A stretch of 64,000 nucleotides of DNA from Streptomyces hyaluromycini (GCF_002217755.1 NZ_BCFL01000025.1:303356-367355), one strand, 5' to 3'; positions 8,104 to 17,066 are shown, numbered from the stretch's first letter. Notes: generated by a model from the letters alone, not told the origin. Program-made: numbers and translations.

Positions 8104-9441
8104 TCATCCCGCCAGGCTGAAACGCTCGAAGTGGATCTGCGGCTTGGGCACGCCCAGGTCTCCCAGGGTGCGCAGCACCGCGTTCATCATCGGCGGCGGA
8201 CCGCACAGGAAGACGTCCCGGTCGGCGATGTCCGGCACCAGCCGGACCAGTTCGCGCGGGGCCAGCCTGTCGGGGACCGGCGGGCCGGTGACCAGGTGGA
8301 GTTCGGCGCCCTTGGCGACGGCGAGGTCGCGGAGTTCGTCGTAGAGGACGGCGTCCCGGTCGGTGCCGACGCGGTAGATGACGACCGCGTGGCCTTCGAG
8401 GTCCTCCAGGAGGGCGCGGATGGGGGTGACGCCGACGCCGCCGGCGATGAGCAGGGACTCCGGCTTCCGGCGGTGCAGGGTGGTGAAGGCGCCGTAGGGG
8501 CCCTCGGCGAAGACCCGGGTGCCGGGCTTGAGGTGGCGCAGCGCGGCGCTGCCGTCGCCGGCGGCCTTGGCGGTCAGGCGCAGGGTGCGGCCGTCGGGGG
8601 CGGCGGAGAGGGAGAAGGGGTTCGCCTGCCACCAGCGGTCCTTGGTCAGGAACCGCCAGAGGAAGAACTGGCCGGCCTGCGCCCCCAGCTTGTCGAGGTC
8701 GCGGCCGGTGACGTACACGGACACCACGTTGGCCGACTCGGGGACGACGGCGGAGACCCGGAACTGGTGCCGGTGGTTGCGCCACAGCGGCAGGACCAGG
8801 CGGCCCAGGGCCACCGCGCCGAGCGCCACGCCCCACACCGTGTACCAGTACGTCTTCGCCGCGGACGAGGACGTGAAGGTCGTACCGACCGCGACCTGGT
8901 GGCTGAAGGCGAGGACCACGGCCACGTAGGTGTACAGGTGGACGAAGTGCCAGGTCTCGTAGGCGAGCCGGCGGCGGGCGTAGCGGGCCGAGACGGCGCC
9001 GATCACGAGGATGATGCCGAGCGCGACCACGGCCCGGAGCACGCCTTGCGTCGTCTCCGCGAGGTCGACGAGCTCGGAGACCGGGCCGACGCCCGCGCCG
9101 TCCGCGTAGCCGAAGCTGATGAAGACGGCGTGCGCGAGCAGCGTCCAGAGCAGGGCGAAACCGGTCCAGCGGTGCCAGGAGGTCAGCCGGTCCATGCCGA
9201 TCCGGCGGTCCAGCCAGGGCAGCCGGGCCACCAGCACCAGCTGGAAGGCCATGACGAGGGCGCCGTAGAGGCCGAAGAAGCGGCCGATGACGATCAGGGC
9301 GTTGGAGGCGAAGCCCGCCTGGGCGAAGAAGTAGGCGACCACGGCCGCGTTCGCGGCGAGCACGGCGTACAGGCCCGTGCGGGCCACCACCCTGGGGCGT
9401 ATCGCCGTGGGGGGCGCAGGGGGTGATTGGACGGTCGTCAC
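8104..9441 (-). CDS. Ferric-reductase-like transmembrane flavoprotein (FAD/NAD-binding)
   Basis: 445 residues. The N-terminal half has about six membrane helices with paired histidines in LTSWHRWTGFALLWTLLAHAVF and WHFVHLYTYVAVVLAFSHQVA, typical haem ligands of the ferric reductase fold. The C-terminal half is a ferredoxin-NADP reductase module: an FAD motif NPFSLSAAP, the NAD loop GGVGVTPIRALLEDL and the terminal CGPPPMM with FERFSL. It should pass electrons from cytosolic NAD(P)H through haem to the outside. First gene of the operon with the FMN-binding protein and apbE. Transcribed divergently from the two-component system across about 150 bp. Confidence 0.9.
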   Translation of the reverse strand: MTTVQSPPAPPTAIRPRVVARTGLYAVLAANAAVVAYFFAQAGFASNALIVIGRFFGLYGALVMAFQLVLVARLPWLDRRIGMDRLTSWHRWTGFALLWTLLAHAVFISFGYADGAGVGPVSELVDLAETTQGVLRAVVALGIILVIGAVSARYARRRLAYETWHFVHLYTYVAVVLAFSHQVAVGTTFTSSSAAKTYWYTVWGVALGAVALGRLVLPLWRNHRHQFRVSAVVPESANVVSVYVTGRDLDKLGAQAGQFFLWRFLTKDRWWQANPFSLSAAPDGRTLRLTAKAAGDGSAALRHLKPGTRVFAEGPYGAFTTLHRRKPESLLIAGGVGVTPIRALLEDLEGHAVVIYRVGTDRDAVLYDELRDLAVAKGAELHLVTGPPVPDRLAPRELVRLVPDIADRDVFLCGPPPMMNAVLRTLGDLGVPKPQIHFERFSLAG

Positions 9442-9592
9442 GGGCCGGCAGCTCCTTGATCGGATCCTGGGAGTCGAGCTTCACCCGCCGCTGCTGTCGT
9501 TTTCCTGTCGGACGACTTTCAACTCGTTATCGATGTGTTCTCTGTGTGAGCACGGGTCTGGCGTCCACGGCCGGGTGGCGCAGTATGAGCGG

Positions 9593-10288
9593 GTGGAAAA
9601 AGTACGACTCCTCGTCGTGGACGACGACCCGCCGATCGCCGACCTGGTCGCGACGGTCGCGCGGTACGAGGGCTGGGAGGCGGTCACCGCGTACTCGGGC
9701 GAGGACGCGCTGGCCAGGGCCGCCGAGTTCCGGCCGGACATCGTCGTGCTCGACCTGATGCTGCCGGATCTCGACGGCTTCGGTGTCCTCGACCGGCTGC
9801 GGCGCTCCGGGACGATGGTGCCGGTGGTGTTCCTCACGGCGCGCGACGGGGTCGCGGACCGGGTCGCGGGGCTGACCCGGGGCGGGGACGACTACCTGGT
9901 CAAGCCGTTCGCGGTGGAGGAGCTGATGGCCCGGCTGCGCACGGTGCTGCGGCGCAGCGCCGGACCCGGCTTCCAGCGCTCGGTGCTGCGGGTCGCCGAC
10001 CTGACGATGGACGAGGACACCCGCGAGGTCCGCCGCGGCGACCGGCTGCTCTCGCTGACCCCGACCGAGTTCGAGGTGCTGCGCTACCTGATGCGCAAGT
10101 CGCCGACCGTGCTCACCAAGGCGCAGATCCTCGACCACGTGTGGGAGTACGGCTTCGGCGGCCGTTCGAACGTGGTGGAGCTGGTCGTCAGCCGGCTGCG
10201 CCGCAAGATGGACGAGACCGGCGGGGAGTCGCTGATCCACACCGTGCGCGGCTTCGGGTACGTCATCCGGCAGCAGGCCGCGGAGTGA
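9593..10288 (+). CDS. OmpR/PhoB-family response regulator
   Basis: 231 residues from GTG 9593. The receiver domain shows the acidic pair in VVDDDPP, phospho-acceptor Asp in IVVLDLMLPDLDGFG, TARDG and the conserved Lys in LVKPF. The C-terminal winged helix reads LTPTEFEVLRYLM and VVSRLRRKMD with the terminal hairpin RGFGYVIR. The frame is open upstream, but similarity starts at VEKVRLLVVDDD, so the GTG was chosen; GTG 9575 is an alternative. Its stop overlaps the kinase GTG (GTGA), so they are a coupled pair. The divergent flavin-reductase operon is a possible target, by position only. Confidence 0.93.
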   Translation: MEKVRLLVVDDDPPIADLVATVARYEGWEAVTAYSGEDALARAAEFRPDIVVLDLMLPDLDGFGVLDRLRRSGTMVPVVFLTARDGVADRVAGLTRGGDDYLVKPFAVEELMARLRTVLRRSAGPGFQRSVLRVADLTMDEDTREVRRGDRLLSLTPTEFEVLRYLMRKSPTVLTKAQILDHVWEYGFGGRSNVVELVVSRLRRKMDETGGESLIHTVRGFGYVIRQQAAE

Positions 10289-11778
10289 CCGGCCGGTTCC
10301 GGACGGGCCTGGCGCGGATCGGCCGGCTGCGGCGCTCGTACCGGACCATGCGCCTGGGCACCCGGCTGGCGCTGGGGCTCGGGGCGCTGGCCCTGGTGGT
10401 GTTCGCGATCGTCGGCACGTCGCTGACGATGTACATGCGGGACTACCTGTCGGCCCAGCTGGACGACCAGCTGGGACTGGCCCAGGTCGCCCAGTCCAAG
10501 AGCATCGCGCAGAACGGCACGCTCCAGGGCAAGAAGTACTACCACTGGTACTACGCCGTGTACGACGTCTCGCACGGCACCCCGGTGCTGCGCAAGCCGG
10601 AGGAGAGCAGTGACCTGCCCGCGGACATCGCCCCGCTCACGTCGGTGGCGAAGGCGCAGATCGCCGCGGGCACCGAGGTACTGCGCACCAAGGACCTGAC
10701 CGGGGAGGGCGAGTACCGGCTGCGCGGCTGCGAGGTGGAGCCGGGCGTGGTGCTGGTGAGCGGGGCGCCGACGGACAGCATCGGCAACACGGTTCGCCAG
10801 CTGGTCACGGTCCAGGTGGTCGCCTTCGGGCTGGCGCTGCTGGCGCTGGTGGTGTTCGGCCGCCGGCTGCTGCGGCACGGTCTCGAACCGCTGAGCGACA
10901 TGGCGCACACGGCCCATGGCATCGCCTCGCACAACCTGACGGAGTCGGCGGCCCGGCTGCCGCTGCGCGCGGCGAAGCGGGGCGGCGGGCCGGAGGTCGA
11001 GGAGCTGCGCACCGCGTTCAACACGATGCTCGAACACATCGACCACTCCCTCGCCGTCCGCGCCGAGGCCGAACAGCGGCTGCGCCGGTTCGTCGCGGAC
11101 GCCTCGCACGAGCTGCGCACCCCGCTGATGTCGGTACGCGGCTACGCCGACCTCTTCCAGTACGCCGCCGCCAACGAGCCGGGGGAACGCGACCGGCATC
11201 TGGCCCGGCTGCGCGCGGAGGCCGCCCGGATGGGCATCCTCCTCGACGACCTGCTGCTCCTCGCCCGCCTTGACGCGGCCGAGGTGGAGACCCCGCTGCG
11301 GCTGGAGGACGCCGACCTGACGGAACTGGTCCGGGAGGCCGCCGACGCCTTCCGTGCCGCCCACGCGGACCATCCCCTGACGGTGACCGCCGGCCCGGAC
11401 CCGGTACCGGTCCGCCTCGATCCGGTCCGTATCCGCCAGGTGCTGGACAACCTCCTCACCAACGCGGCCGTCCACACGCCCACCGGCACCCCGGTCTTCG
11501 TGACGGTCGCCGTCACCGCCGGCTCGGCGTCGGTGAGCGTCGCCGACCACGGCCCCGGCATCCCCGCCGGCGACCGCGCCCGGGTCTTCGACCGCTTCTA
11601 CCGCGTCGACAAGGCCCGCAGCCGCGACCGCGGCGGCAGCGGGCTCGGCCTGTCGGTGGCCCGGGCGCTGGTGGAGGCGCACGGCGGGACCATCGGGCTG
11701 GGCGAGGGCCCCACGGCCGGCACGGTGTTCACGCTGACGCTGCCCAGGAACCGGGCCGCCGCCCGCACCGCCGGCTAG
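10285..11778 (+). CDS. Sensor histidine kinase, partner of the upstream response regulator
   Basis: 497 residues. A first membrane helix lies at about residues 30-50, then an extracytoplasmic sensor of about 120 residues and a second helix around 175-195. A HAMP linker, the H-box FVADASHELRTPLMSVRGY with the phosphorylated His, the N-box QVLDNLLTNAAVH, and DHGPGIP and GGSGLGLSVARALVEAHGG follow. Start GTG overlaps the regulator stop by 4 bp. The sensor domain carries a YYHWYYAVYDVSHG aromatic patch, but its signal is unknown. The 3' end overlaps the convergent phosphatase gene by 4 bp. Confidence 0.93.
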   Translation: MTGRFRTGLARIGRLRRSYRTMRLGTRLALGLGALALVVFAIVGTSLTMYMRDYLSAQLDDQLGLAQVAQSKSIAQNGTLQGKKYYHWYYAVYDVSHGTPVLRKPEESSDLPADIAPLTSVAKAQIAAGTEVLRTKDLTGEGEYRLRGCEVEPGVVLVSGAPTDSIGNTVRQLVTVQVVAFGLALLALVVFGRRLLRHGLEPLSDMAHTAHGIASHNLTESAARLPLRAAKRGGGPEVEELRTAFNTMLEHIDHSLAVRAEAEQRLRRFVADASHELRTPLMSVRGYADLFQYAAANEPGERDRHLARLRAEAARMGILLDDLLLLARLDAAEVETPLRLEDADLTELVREAADAFRAAHADHPLTVTAGPDPVPVRLDPVRIRQVLDNLLTNAAVHTPTGTPVFVTVAVTAGSASVSVADHGPGIPAGDRARVFDRFYRVDKARSRDRGGSGLGLSVARALVEAHGGTIGLGEGPTAGTVFTLTLPRNRAAARTAG

Positions 11779-13079
11779 CCCTCCTCCGACGCGTCCTCCG
11801 CGGCCGGGCCGAACCCGCCCTGGCGGGGGTGCGGGCGTGCTGCCAGTACCGCGACGTCGTCCTCGGCGTGGCGGGCGTCGAGGCGGGTGAGGATGGACTC
11901 CAGCAGGCTGTCGACGCCGACGGCGGGGGTGAAGTCGAGGGCGGCGAGGCGGTGCAGGGAGCGGTCGATGTCCTCGCCGCGGTGCTCCACCAGGCCGTCG
12001 GTGAAGAGCACCAGCGCCTCGTCGGGTTCGAGCCGGTGGGTGGCCGACTCGTAGCCGCCGAAACCGGTACCCAGGGGCGGGCCGACGGGGACCCGCAGGA
12101 GTGCGGTACGCCCTCCCCTGGTGATCAGCGCGGGCGGCAGATGGCCGGCGCTGGCGAGGGTGACCTGCCCGCGGCCCGGGTCGACGCGCACGAGCAGGCA
12201 GGTGGCGGGTCTTCGGTCCGCCTCGGTGGCGGCGATGTCGTCCATCTGGCGCAGCACCCGGTGCGGGGGCAGCTCGGAGGAGGCGATGTAGCGCAGCAAG
12301 GACCGGTACGCGTTCATGTCGACGGCGGCCTCCAGCCCGTGCCCCATCACGTCGCCGACGACGAGCAGCGTGCGCCCGAAGTGCAGCCGTACGGTCTCGC
12401 ACCAGTCGCCGCCGACCAGCACCCGGCCGCCGGCCGGGAGGTAGCGGATGGCCACGTCCAGGTTGGGGTGCGGCCGGCCGGGCTCGGCGAGCAGGGCGCG
12501 TTGCAGGTCACCGGCGGTGCGGTTGACCTGCTCGTACTCGCGGGCGTGCCGGATGTGGGAGGCGGCGCGTTCGGCGAGCAGGGCGAGCAGTTCGGCCTCC
12601 GCACGGGCGAAGGCGACACCCTCGCGGGCGCAGACCAGGACGCCGTACTGGTCGGAGCCGCTGGTCAGGGGCGCGCACAGGGCCGGACGGGCGCGGTTGC
12701 CGACGGGACGGGACAGCCAGGGGTCCGCCCAGTGGTCGGCCGCCGGGGTGCCCGCGTCCCGGACCACCGCGGTGGCCCAGCGGGCGTCGGGCAGCAGATC
12801 GGCGTCGCCGGTGATCGACTCGTAGCCGGAGACGGTGTCGCCGACGCGCCGCATCACGGCCGCGCTCCCGCCCACCAGCCGTACCGCCGCCCGGGTCAGT
12901 TCCGTACAGGTGGTGGACTCGTCGAGGCTCGTGCCGATGCCGGCCGCGGCCGTGCGCAACGCCCGCAACGGCGCGGCGGGGCCGTCGCCCGTCGTGCGCC
13001 CGGCCTGTCCGCCCGGGACGTCGGCGGACGCGGGTCCCCGGCGGGACTGGAACCATCGCGCGACACCCGACACCCTCAC
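11775..13079 (-). CDS. GAF-domain SpoIIE/PP2C-type serine phosphatase
   Basis: 434 residues. A GAF-like sensory domain (about 50-200, with RPALCAPLTSGSDQYGVLV) is followed by a PP2C/SpoIIE phosphatase domain: GGDWCETV, VVGDVMGHGLEAA, LASAGHLPPAL, LFTDGLVE and the late Asp pair EDDVAVLAAR. In Streptomyces such proteins usually dephosphorylate anti-anti-sigma factors or oppose anti-sigma kinases; the partner here is not adjacent. The usual GGDWYD motif reads GGDWCE, a conservative change at a metal-site neighbour. No membrane segment is seen. The gene ends inside the convergent histidine kinase gene. Confidence 0.88.
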   Translation of the reverse strand: MRVSGVARWFQSRRGPASADVPGGQAGRTTGDGPAAPLRALRTAAAGIGTSLDESTTCTELTRAAVRLVGGSAAVMRRVGDTVSGYESITGDADLLPDARWATAVVRDAGTPAADHWADPWLSRPVGNRARPALCAPLTSGSDQYGVLVCAREGVAFARAEAELLALLAERAASHIRHAREYEQVNRTAGDLQRALLAEPGRPHPNLDVAIRYLPAGGRVLVGGDWCETVRLHFGRTLLVVGDVMGHGLEAAVDMNAYRSLLRYIASSELPPHRVLRQMDDIAATEADRRPATCLLVRVDPGRGQVTLASAGHLPPALITRGGRTALLRVPVGPPLGTGFGGYESATHRLEPDEALVLFTDGLVEHRGEDIDRSLHRLAALDFTPAVGVDSLLESILTRLDARHAEDDVAVLAARPHPRQGGFGPAAEDASEEG

Positions 13080-13211
13080 AGAATCTCAAACAGCCCGGGT
13101 CCGGGCACCAGCCGACTGACTGTCACCCCTCCCGGACACGTTTCACAGGGCCGGGTGACGTCAGGCCACGCCTGGCTGCGGCGCTCCGGCCCGTACCCGC
13201 CGGCGCTGCCT

Positions 13212-13237
13212 CCGGGCCCGCCTGAGGACGGGCCCGG
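13212..13237 (-). terminator. Hairpin downstream of msrB
   Basis: A perfect 9-bp stem CCGGGCCCG with an 8-nt loop starts 7 bp after the msrB stop on the minus strand. Intrinsic terminator candidate; no T run. Confidence 0.55.
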
Positions 13238-13243
13238 CCGGAC

Positions 13244-13651
13244 TCAGCTCTCGTCGGCGGTCAGCCGCAGCGAGATCGAGTTGATGCAGTACCGCTGGTC
13301 GGTCGGGGTCGCATACCCCTCACCCTCGAACACGTGCCCGAGGTGCGAGCCGCAGCGCGCACAGCGCACCTCGGTGCGGACCATCCCGTGGGTACGGTCC
13401 TCGATCAGCTCGACCGCGTCGGTGTCCTTCGGGTCGTAGAAGCTCGGCCATCCGCAGTGGGACTCGAACTTCGTGCCGGAGGTGAACAGCTCGGCACCGC
13501 AGGCGCGACAGGAGTACACGCCCTTGGTCTTGGTGTCGGTGTACTCACCCCTGAAGGCCGGCTCGGTCGCCGCCTGGCGCAGCACGGCGTACTCGGCCGG
13601 CGACAGCTCCGCCCGCCACTGCTCGTCCGGCTTCTCGACGTCGTACGACAT
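13244..13651 (-). CDS. msrB: Peptide-methionine (R)-S-oxide reductase MsrB
   Basis: 135 residues, the normal length. It reduces methionine-R-sulfoxide in proteins. The catalytic cysteine is C122 in RYCINSISL. Structural zinc is held by C48/C51 (CRAC) and C97/C100 (CARC). The substrate pocket reads HCGWPSF and GSHLGHVFEGEG. C66 is placed where a resolving cysteine may act. It lies 13 bp downstream of murC on the same strand and is probably co-transcribed with it. Confidence 0.96.
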   Translation of the reverse strand: MSYDVEKPDEQWRAELSPAEYAVLRQAATEPAFRGEYTDTKTKGVYSCRACGAELFTSGTKFESHCGWPSFYDPKDTDAVELIEDRTHGMVRTEVRCARCGSHLGHVFEGEGYATPTDQRYCINSISLRLTADES

Positions 13652-13664
13652 GACTCTCAGCCCC

Positions 13665-15053
13665 TCACTTCACCAGGCGTTCCAGGATCCTCGGGCCCAG
13701 GTCGGTCACATCGCCCGCGCCCATGGTGAGAACCAGATCACCGGGCTTCGTCATTCCCGCGACCACGGCGGGAACCTCGTCCTTGTCGTGCACGGCGGTG
13801 ACGTCGGCGCCCGCGCCCCGCGCCGCCTCGATGATCAGCTCGCTGGTGACCCCGGGGATCGGGTCCTCGCGGGCCGGGTAGATGTCGAGGACGACCGAGG
13901 CGTCGGCGAGGGCCAGCGCGTCGCCCATCTCCTTGCCCAGCTCCTGGGTCCGGGAGAAGAGGTGCGGCTGGAACACCACCAGGATCCGGGCGTCCCCGCC
14001 CGCGGCGCGCATGGCCTCCAGGTCGGCGGTCATCTCGGTCGGGTGGTGGGCGTAGGAGTCGATGACCTGGACACCGGCCGCCTCGCCCTTGAGCTGGAGG
14101 CGCCGCTGCACGCCCGTGTACGCGGCGAGCGCGGGCGCCAGCTCGGCGGCCGGCACCCCGAGGGCGACGCCCGCGGCCAGCGCGGCGACGGCGTTGTGCG
14201 CGTAGTGCCGACCGGGCACGGACACCGTGAACGTCAGCTCGGCCCCGTCCATCACGACGGTGACCTCGCTCTTCAGGCCCTGCGGTACGACGGACAGCAC
14301 CCGGACGTCGGCGTCCGCGGCCTCGCCGTACGTCACGGTCCGCACCTTGCCCGCCACCCGCCGGGTCAGCTCGCGCGCTCCCTCGTGGTCGGCGTTGACC
14401 ACCAGCGTGCCGCCGGGCACGATCCGGCCGGCGAAGGTCTCGAAGGACTCGTAGATCTCGTCGATCGAGGCGTAGTTGGCGTGGTGGTCCAGCTCCACGT
14501 TGAGGACGATGGCGACCTCGGGCGCGTACTTGTGGAAGCTGCGGTCCGACTCGTCCGCCTCGGCGACGAAGATCTCGCCCTCCCCGTGCAGGGCGTTGGA
14601 GCCGGGGGCGTCGAGATCGCCGCCGATGGCGTACGAGGGGGTGCGGCCCAGCGCGGTCAGGGACACCGCGAGCATGGACGTGGTGGTGGTCTTGCCGTGG
14701 GTGCCGGCGACCGCGATCGGCCGCAGGCCGTCCATCAGAGCGGCGAGGGCGTCCGAGCGGTGCACCACCGGGATGCCCAGCTCGGCCGCACGGGCCAGCT
14801 CGGGGTTGTCCTTCCGGATCGCCGACGACACGACGACACAGCTGGCGTCGTCGGCCAAGTGCCCGGCCGCGTGCCCGATGTGCACGGTGACGCCGAGCGC
14901 CCGCAGCGCCTCGGCGGTCTCCGACTCCTTGGCGTCGCTCCCGGCCACCTCGGCGCCGCGCTGGGCGAGGATCTTGGCGATCCCCGACATCCCGGCGCCG
15001 CCGATCCCGATGAAGTGCGGTCGCTCCATGGCGGAAGGAAGGCCGGGTGCCAT
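13665..15053 (-). CDS. murC: UDP-N-acetylmuramate--L-alanine ligase MurC
   Basis: 462 residues, full length. It adds L-alanine to UDP-MurNAc with ATP, the first amino acid of the peptidoglycan stem peptide. The N-terminal UDP-binding loop is GIGGAGMSGIA, the ATP P-loop is GTHGKTTTTSM near residue 117, and the Mur-ligase central and C-terminal motifs include VELDHH and DSYAHHPTEM. In this Streptomyces-type arrangement it stands away from the dcw cell-wall cluster and precedes msrB. The first ATG gives the leader MAPGLPSAMERPHF; the ATG nine codons in is another possible start. Confidence 0.96.
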   Translation of the reverse strand: MAPGLPSAMERPHFIGIGGAGMSGIAKILAQRGAEVAGSDAKESETAEALRALGVTVHIGHAAGHLADDASCVVVSSAIRKDNPELARAAELGIPVVHRSDALAALMDGLRPIAVAGTHGKTTTTSMLAVSLTALGRTPSYAIGGDLDAPGSNALHGEGEIFVAEADESDRSFHKYAPEVAIVLNVELDHHANYASIDEIYESFETFAGRIVPGGTLVVNADHEGARELTRRVAGKVRTVTYGEAADADVRVLSVVPQGLKSEVTVVMDGAELTFTVSVPGRHYAHNAVAALAAGVALGVPAAELAPALAAYTGVQRRLQLKGEAAGVQVIDSYAHHPTEMTADLEAMRAAGGDARILVVFQPHLFSRTQELGKEMGDALALADASVVLDIYPAREDPIPGVTSELIIEAARGAGADVTAVHDKDEVPAVVAGMTKPGDLVLTMGAGDVTDLGPRILERLVK

Positions 15054-15149
15054 GTGTTTCTCCCAGAGACGGTGACGTGCGAAAGCGTGCCTAGCCTATG
15101 TGCTGGAGCCCGCTCGGCTTTGCAAGGGACTCTCGGCATCCCTACCTGA

Positions 15150-15196
15150 AGGGGCGCGGGGCTGTATCCATGTGCGGCTGCCGCCGCGCGGGCGCA
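15150..15196 (+). repeat. Interspersed repeat, family A copy 2
   Basis: GGGGCGCGGGGCTGTATC followed by TGCGGCTGCCGCCGC and GGGCGC. It is tandem with copy 3, 88 bp downstream, in the 283-bp gap between the murC start and the next minus-strand gene. Nothing else recognisable lies in that gap. Confidence 0.75.
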
Positions 15197-15236
15197 ACCC
15201 GCGACACATCACAGCCAACGCGAGAACAGCCGACCC

Positions 15237-15291
15237 AAAGGGGCGCGGGGCTGTATCCACTTGCGGCTACCGCCGCGCGGGCGCGACCGGC
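15237..15291 (+). repeat. Interspersed repeat, family A copy 3
   Basis: Second copy in the same gap, again GGGGCGCGGGGCTGTATC, then TGCGGCTACCGCCGC and GGGCGCGACC, nearly identical to copy 2. The direct duplication suggests a local copy event. Confidence 0.75.
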
Positions 15292-15336
15292 CACCACGCA
15301 CCCGCGGCCGCACACGCACCGCACCCCCTACGGCGT

Positions 15337-15810
15337 CTAGGCCTTGCTGTGCGAGAACAGCTTCAGCACCGGCACCCCCACCTTGTGGCGCGCCCGCGAC
15401 GCCCAGTCCCGGTGGAAGAACTCCTCCACATAGTGCGGATCGGTCAGCACGATCACCTCGTCCGCGCCCACCTCTTCCACCAGCTTCCGCAGCGCGTCCA
15501 GCGGGTGGTCCTCGACCATCCGCCCCTCCGCCGTGCTCCCCGCCGCCCGCAGGGCCGTGAGGGACACGTCCAGCGCCTGCTCGGCCGGCCCCTTCGCCGC
15601 ATCCCCCTCCGGCGTCTCCCGCTCGCGCGCGGCCTCGTCGAGTTCGCCGAGTGCGATGTCGTCGATGGCCCGCAGCAGGCGGTCCGCCTGGTCGCCGCGC
15701 GGTTGGAGCAGCACGTGGAAGGCGACCTGCTCGTCCCCGTGCAAGGTGGTGACGAACTCCACGTCGGCGGACGTCAGGGCCTTCTCGATCATCAGAACGC
15801 TTGTGAACAC
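15337..15810 (-). CDS. Conserved hypothetical protein, universal-stress-like fold
   Basis: 157 residues from GTG 15810, preceded by GAGAAGAGG. No confident family. The C-terminal part LRKLVEEVGADEVIVLTDPHYVEEFFHRDWASRARHKVGVPVLKLF looks like an alternating beta/alpha end of a USP/HUP-type Rossmann fold. The middle (about 60-85) is acidic and probably a flexible loop. Some databases label similar short proteins by a misleading indole-glycerol-phosphate-synthase name; no barrel is seen here. Apparently monocistronic. Confidence 0.7.
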   Translation of the reverse strand: MFTSVLMIEKALTSADVEFVTTLHGDEQVAFHVLLQPRGDQADRLLRAIDDIALGELDEAARERETPEGDAAKGPAEQALDVSLTALRAAGSTAEGRMVEDHPLDALRKLVEEVGADEVIVLTDPHYVEEFFHRDWASRARHKVGVPVLKLFSHSKA

Positions 15811-15962
15811 CAGGCGCCTCTTCTCCCTAGAGGGCCGCTCGACCCTCTGTCCTCCGTGGGGCCGGCACCCCTGCGGAAACCATCCTGCCCCGTGATCGCA
15901 CGGGTACTGCCGGATTCAGTTTGCCCGCCGGAAGCAAAGCGGAACGGTACATTCCGCCGATT

Positions 15963-17066
15963 TCAGGACCGGCGATAGCGACCGAACAGGAATCCGGCCT
16001 CTTCCAGGAGGGACACTAGTTCGAAGCGTCGGGGTACGGCGACACCGGGCCCCCCGGCGATCCGCTGCGCGTTGCCCGCCGTGAGCATCGGGGAGATCGT
16101 CAGGCACAGCTCGTCGAGGACACCGGCCGCGATGAACTGCCCGAGCAGCCGGGGGCCGCCCTCGGTGAGCAGCCGGGTGTGGCCGAGGCCGGCGAGGGCG
16201 CGGACCGCGCGGGCGGGGTCGACGCCGGCGCCGTCACCGGCGACCACCACCCGGGCGCCGGCCTCCTCGGCGGCGGCGACCCGGTCGGGGGCGGCCGCCG
16301 CGCCGGTCAGGACGAGCGTGGGCACGAGGGGCGCGGTGAACAGCGGGAGCGAGAAGTCGAGGTCGAGGCTCGCGCTGACGACGGCGACCGCGGCGACCCT
16401 GGCCTGGCCCGCCGCGGCCCGGGCCCCGGCGAACTCCGCACGCTCGCGCACCGGCCGGTACCCCTCCTGCCGTACCGTTTCCGCGCCAACGACGACGACG
16501 TCCGCGAGTCCTCGCAGGGTGCCGAAGATCCGCATGTCGGCCGCACCGGAGATGGGCTGCGACCGCCCGTCGTGCTGACCGGCCCCGTCGAGCGTGGACA
16601 CCATGTTGGCCCGCAGCCAGACCTCCCGCCCGGCGGACTCGGGGTAGGCATAGGCAAGCGCCAGCTCGGCAAGCCCCCACTCCCGATCGGCAGCCCCGGA
16701 ACCGGAACCACCCGCCCCACCGGAAACCGCACCGCCTCCGCCATCGAGCACCGCCCCCTCGCCCGGACCGCCGGAGACACCCGCCCCCTCGGCATCCCAG
16801 CCGGAGACACCCGCCCCGCCGCCCGACCCCGCACGCTCGGCCAGACCGCCGGAGACACCCGCCCCCTCGCCCGGACCGCCGGAGGCACCCGCCCCCTCGG
16901 CATCCCAGCCGGAGACACCCACCCCGCCGCCCGCCCCCGCACGCTCGGCCAGACCGCCGGAGACACCCGCCCCCTCGCCCAGACCGCCGGAGGCACCCGC
17001 CCCGCCGGCCGGACCGCCGGAGGCCTGGGGTGTTGTTGGTTCGGTCACAGGGAACAGGCGTCGCAT
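15963..17066 (-). CDS. RibD C-terminal/DHFR-like pyrimidine reductase family protein with Gly-rich repeat insert
   Basis: 367 residues from ATG 17066. The C-terminal 230 residues match the RibD reductase domain: RANMVSTLDGAGQHDGRSQPISGAAD, VVVGAETVRQEGYRPV and LLTEGGPRLLGQFIAAGVLDELCLTISP. Relatives reduce the ribose side chain of riboflavin precursors, but stand-alone copies are of uncertain role. The first 120 residues are a degenerate Gly/Ala/Ser/Glu repeat from a 108-bp tandem DNA repeat, absent from a normal RibD domain. The start is 31 bp from the divergent zapE start, so both promoters share a very short spacer. Confidence 0.82.
   Translation of the reverse strand: MRRLFPVTEPTTPQASGGPAGGAGASGGLGEGAGVSGGLAERAGAGGGVGVSGWDAEGAGASGGPGEGAGVSGGLAERAGSGGGAGVSGWDAEGAGVSGGPGEGAVLDGGGGAVSGGAGGSGSGAADREWGLAELALAYAYPESAGREVWLRANMVSTLDGAGQHDGRSQPISGAADMRIFGTLRGLADVVVVGAETVRQEGYRPVRERAEFAGARAAAGQARVAAVAVVSASLDLDFSLPLFTAPLVPTLVLTGAAAAPDRVAAAEEAGARVVVAGDGAGVDPARAVRALAGLGHTRLLTEGGPRLLGQFIAAGVLDELCLTISPMLTAGNAQRIAGGPGVAVPRRFELVSLLEEAGFLFGRYRRS
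16753..17011 (-). repeat. In-frame 108-bp tandem repeat in the RibD-like gene
   Basis: Copies begin at 16753, 16861 and 16969 (the last partial), about 2.4 units in all. Each unit starts on the plus strand with GCCCCCTCGCCCGGACC and encodes a 36-residue Gly-rich segment containing the pattern GVSGWDAEGAG. Within a unit there are shorter sub-repeats built on CCGGAGACACCCGCC. The unit length is a multiple of three, so copy-number change keeps the frame. Confidence 0.9.

Noticed and set aside
15150-15296. Paired direct repeats as a CRISPR fragment
   Set aside because: Only two copies locally, related copies scattered singly through the window, no spacers of constant size and no cas genes.
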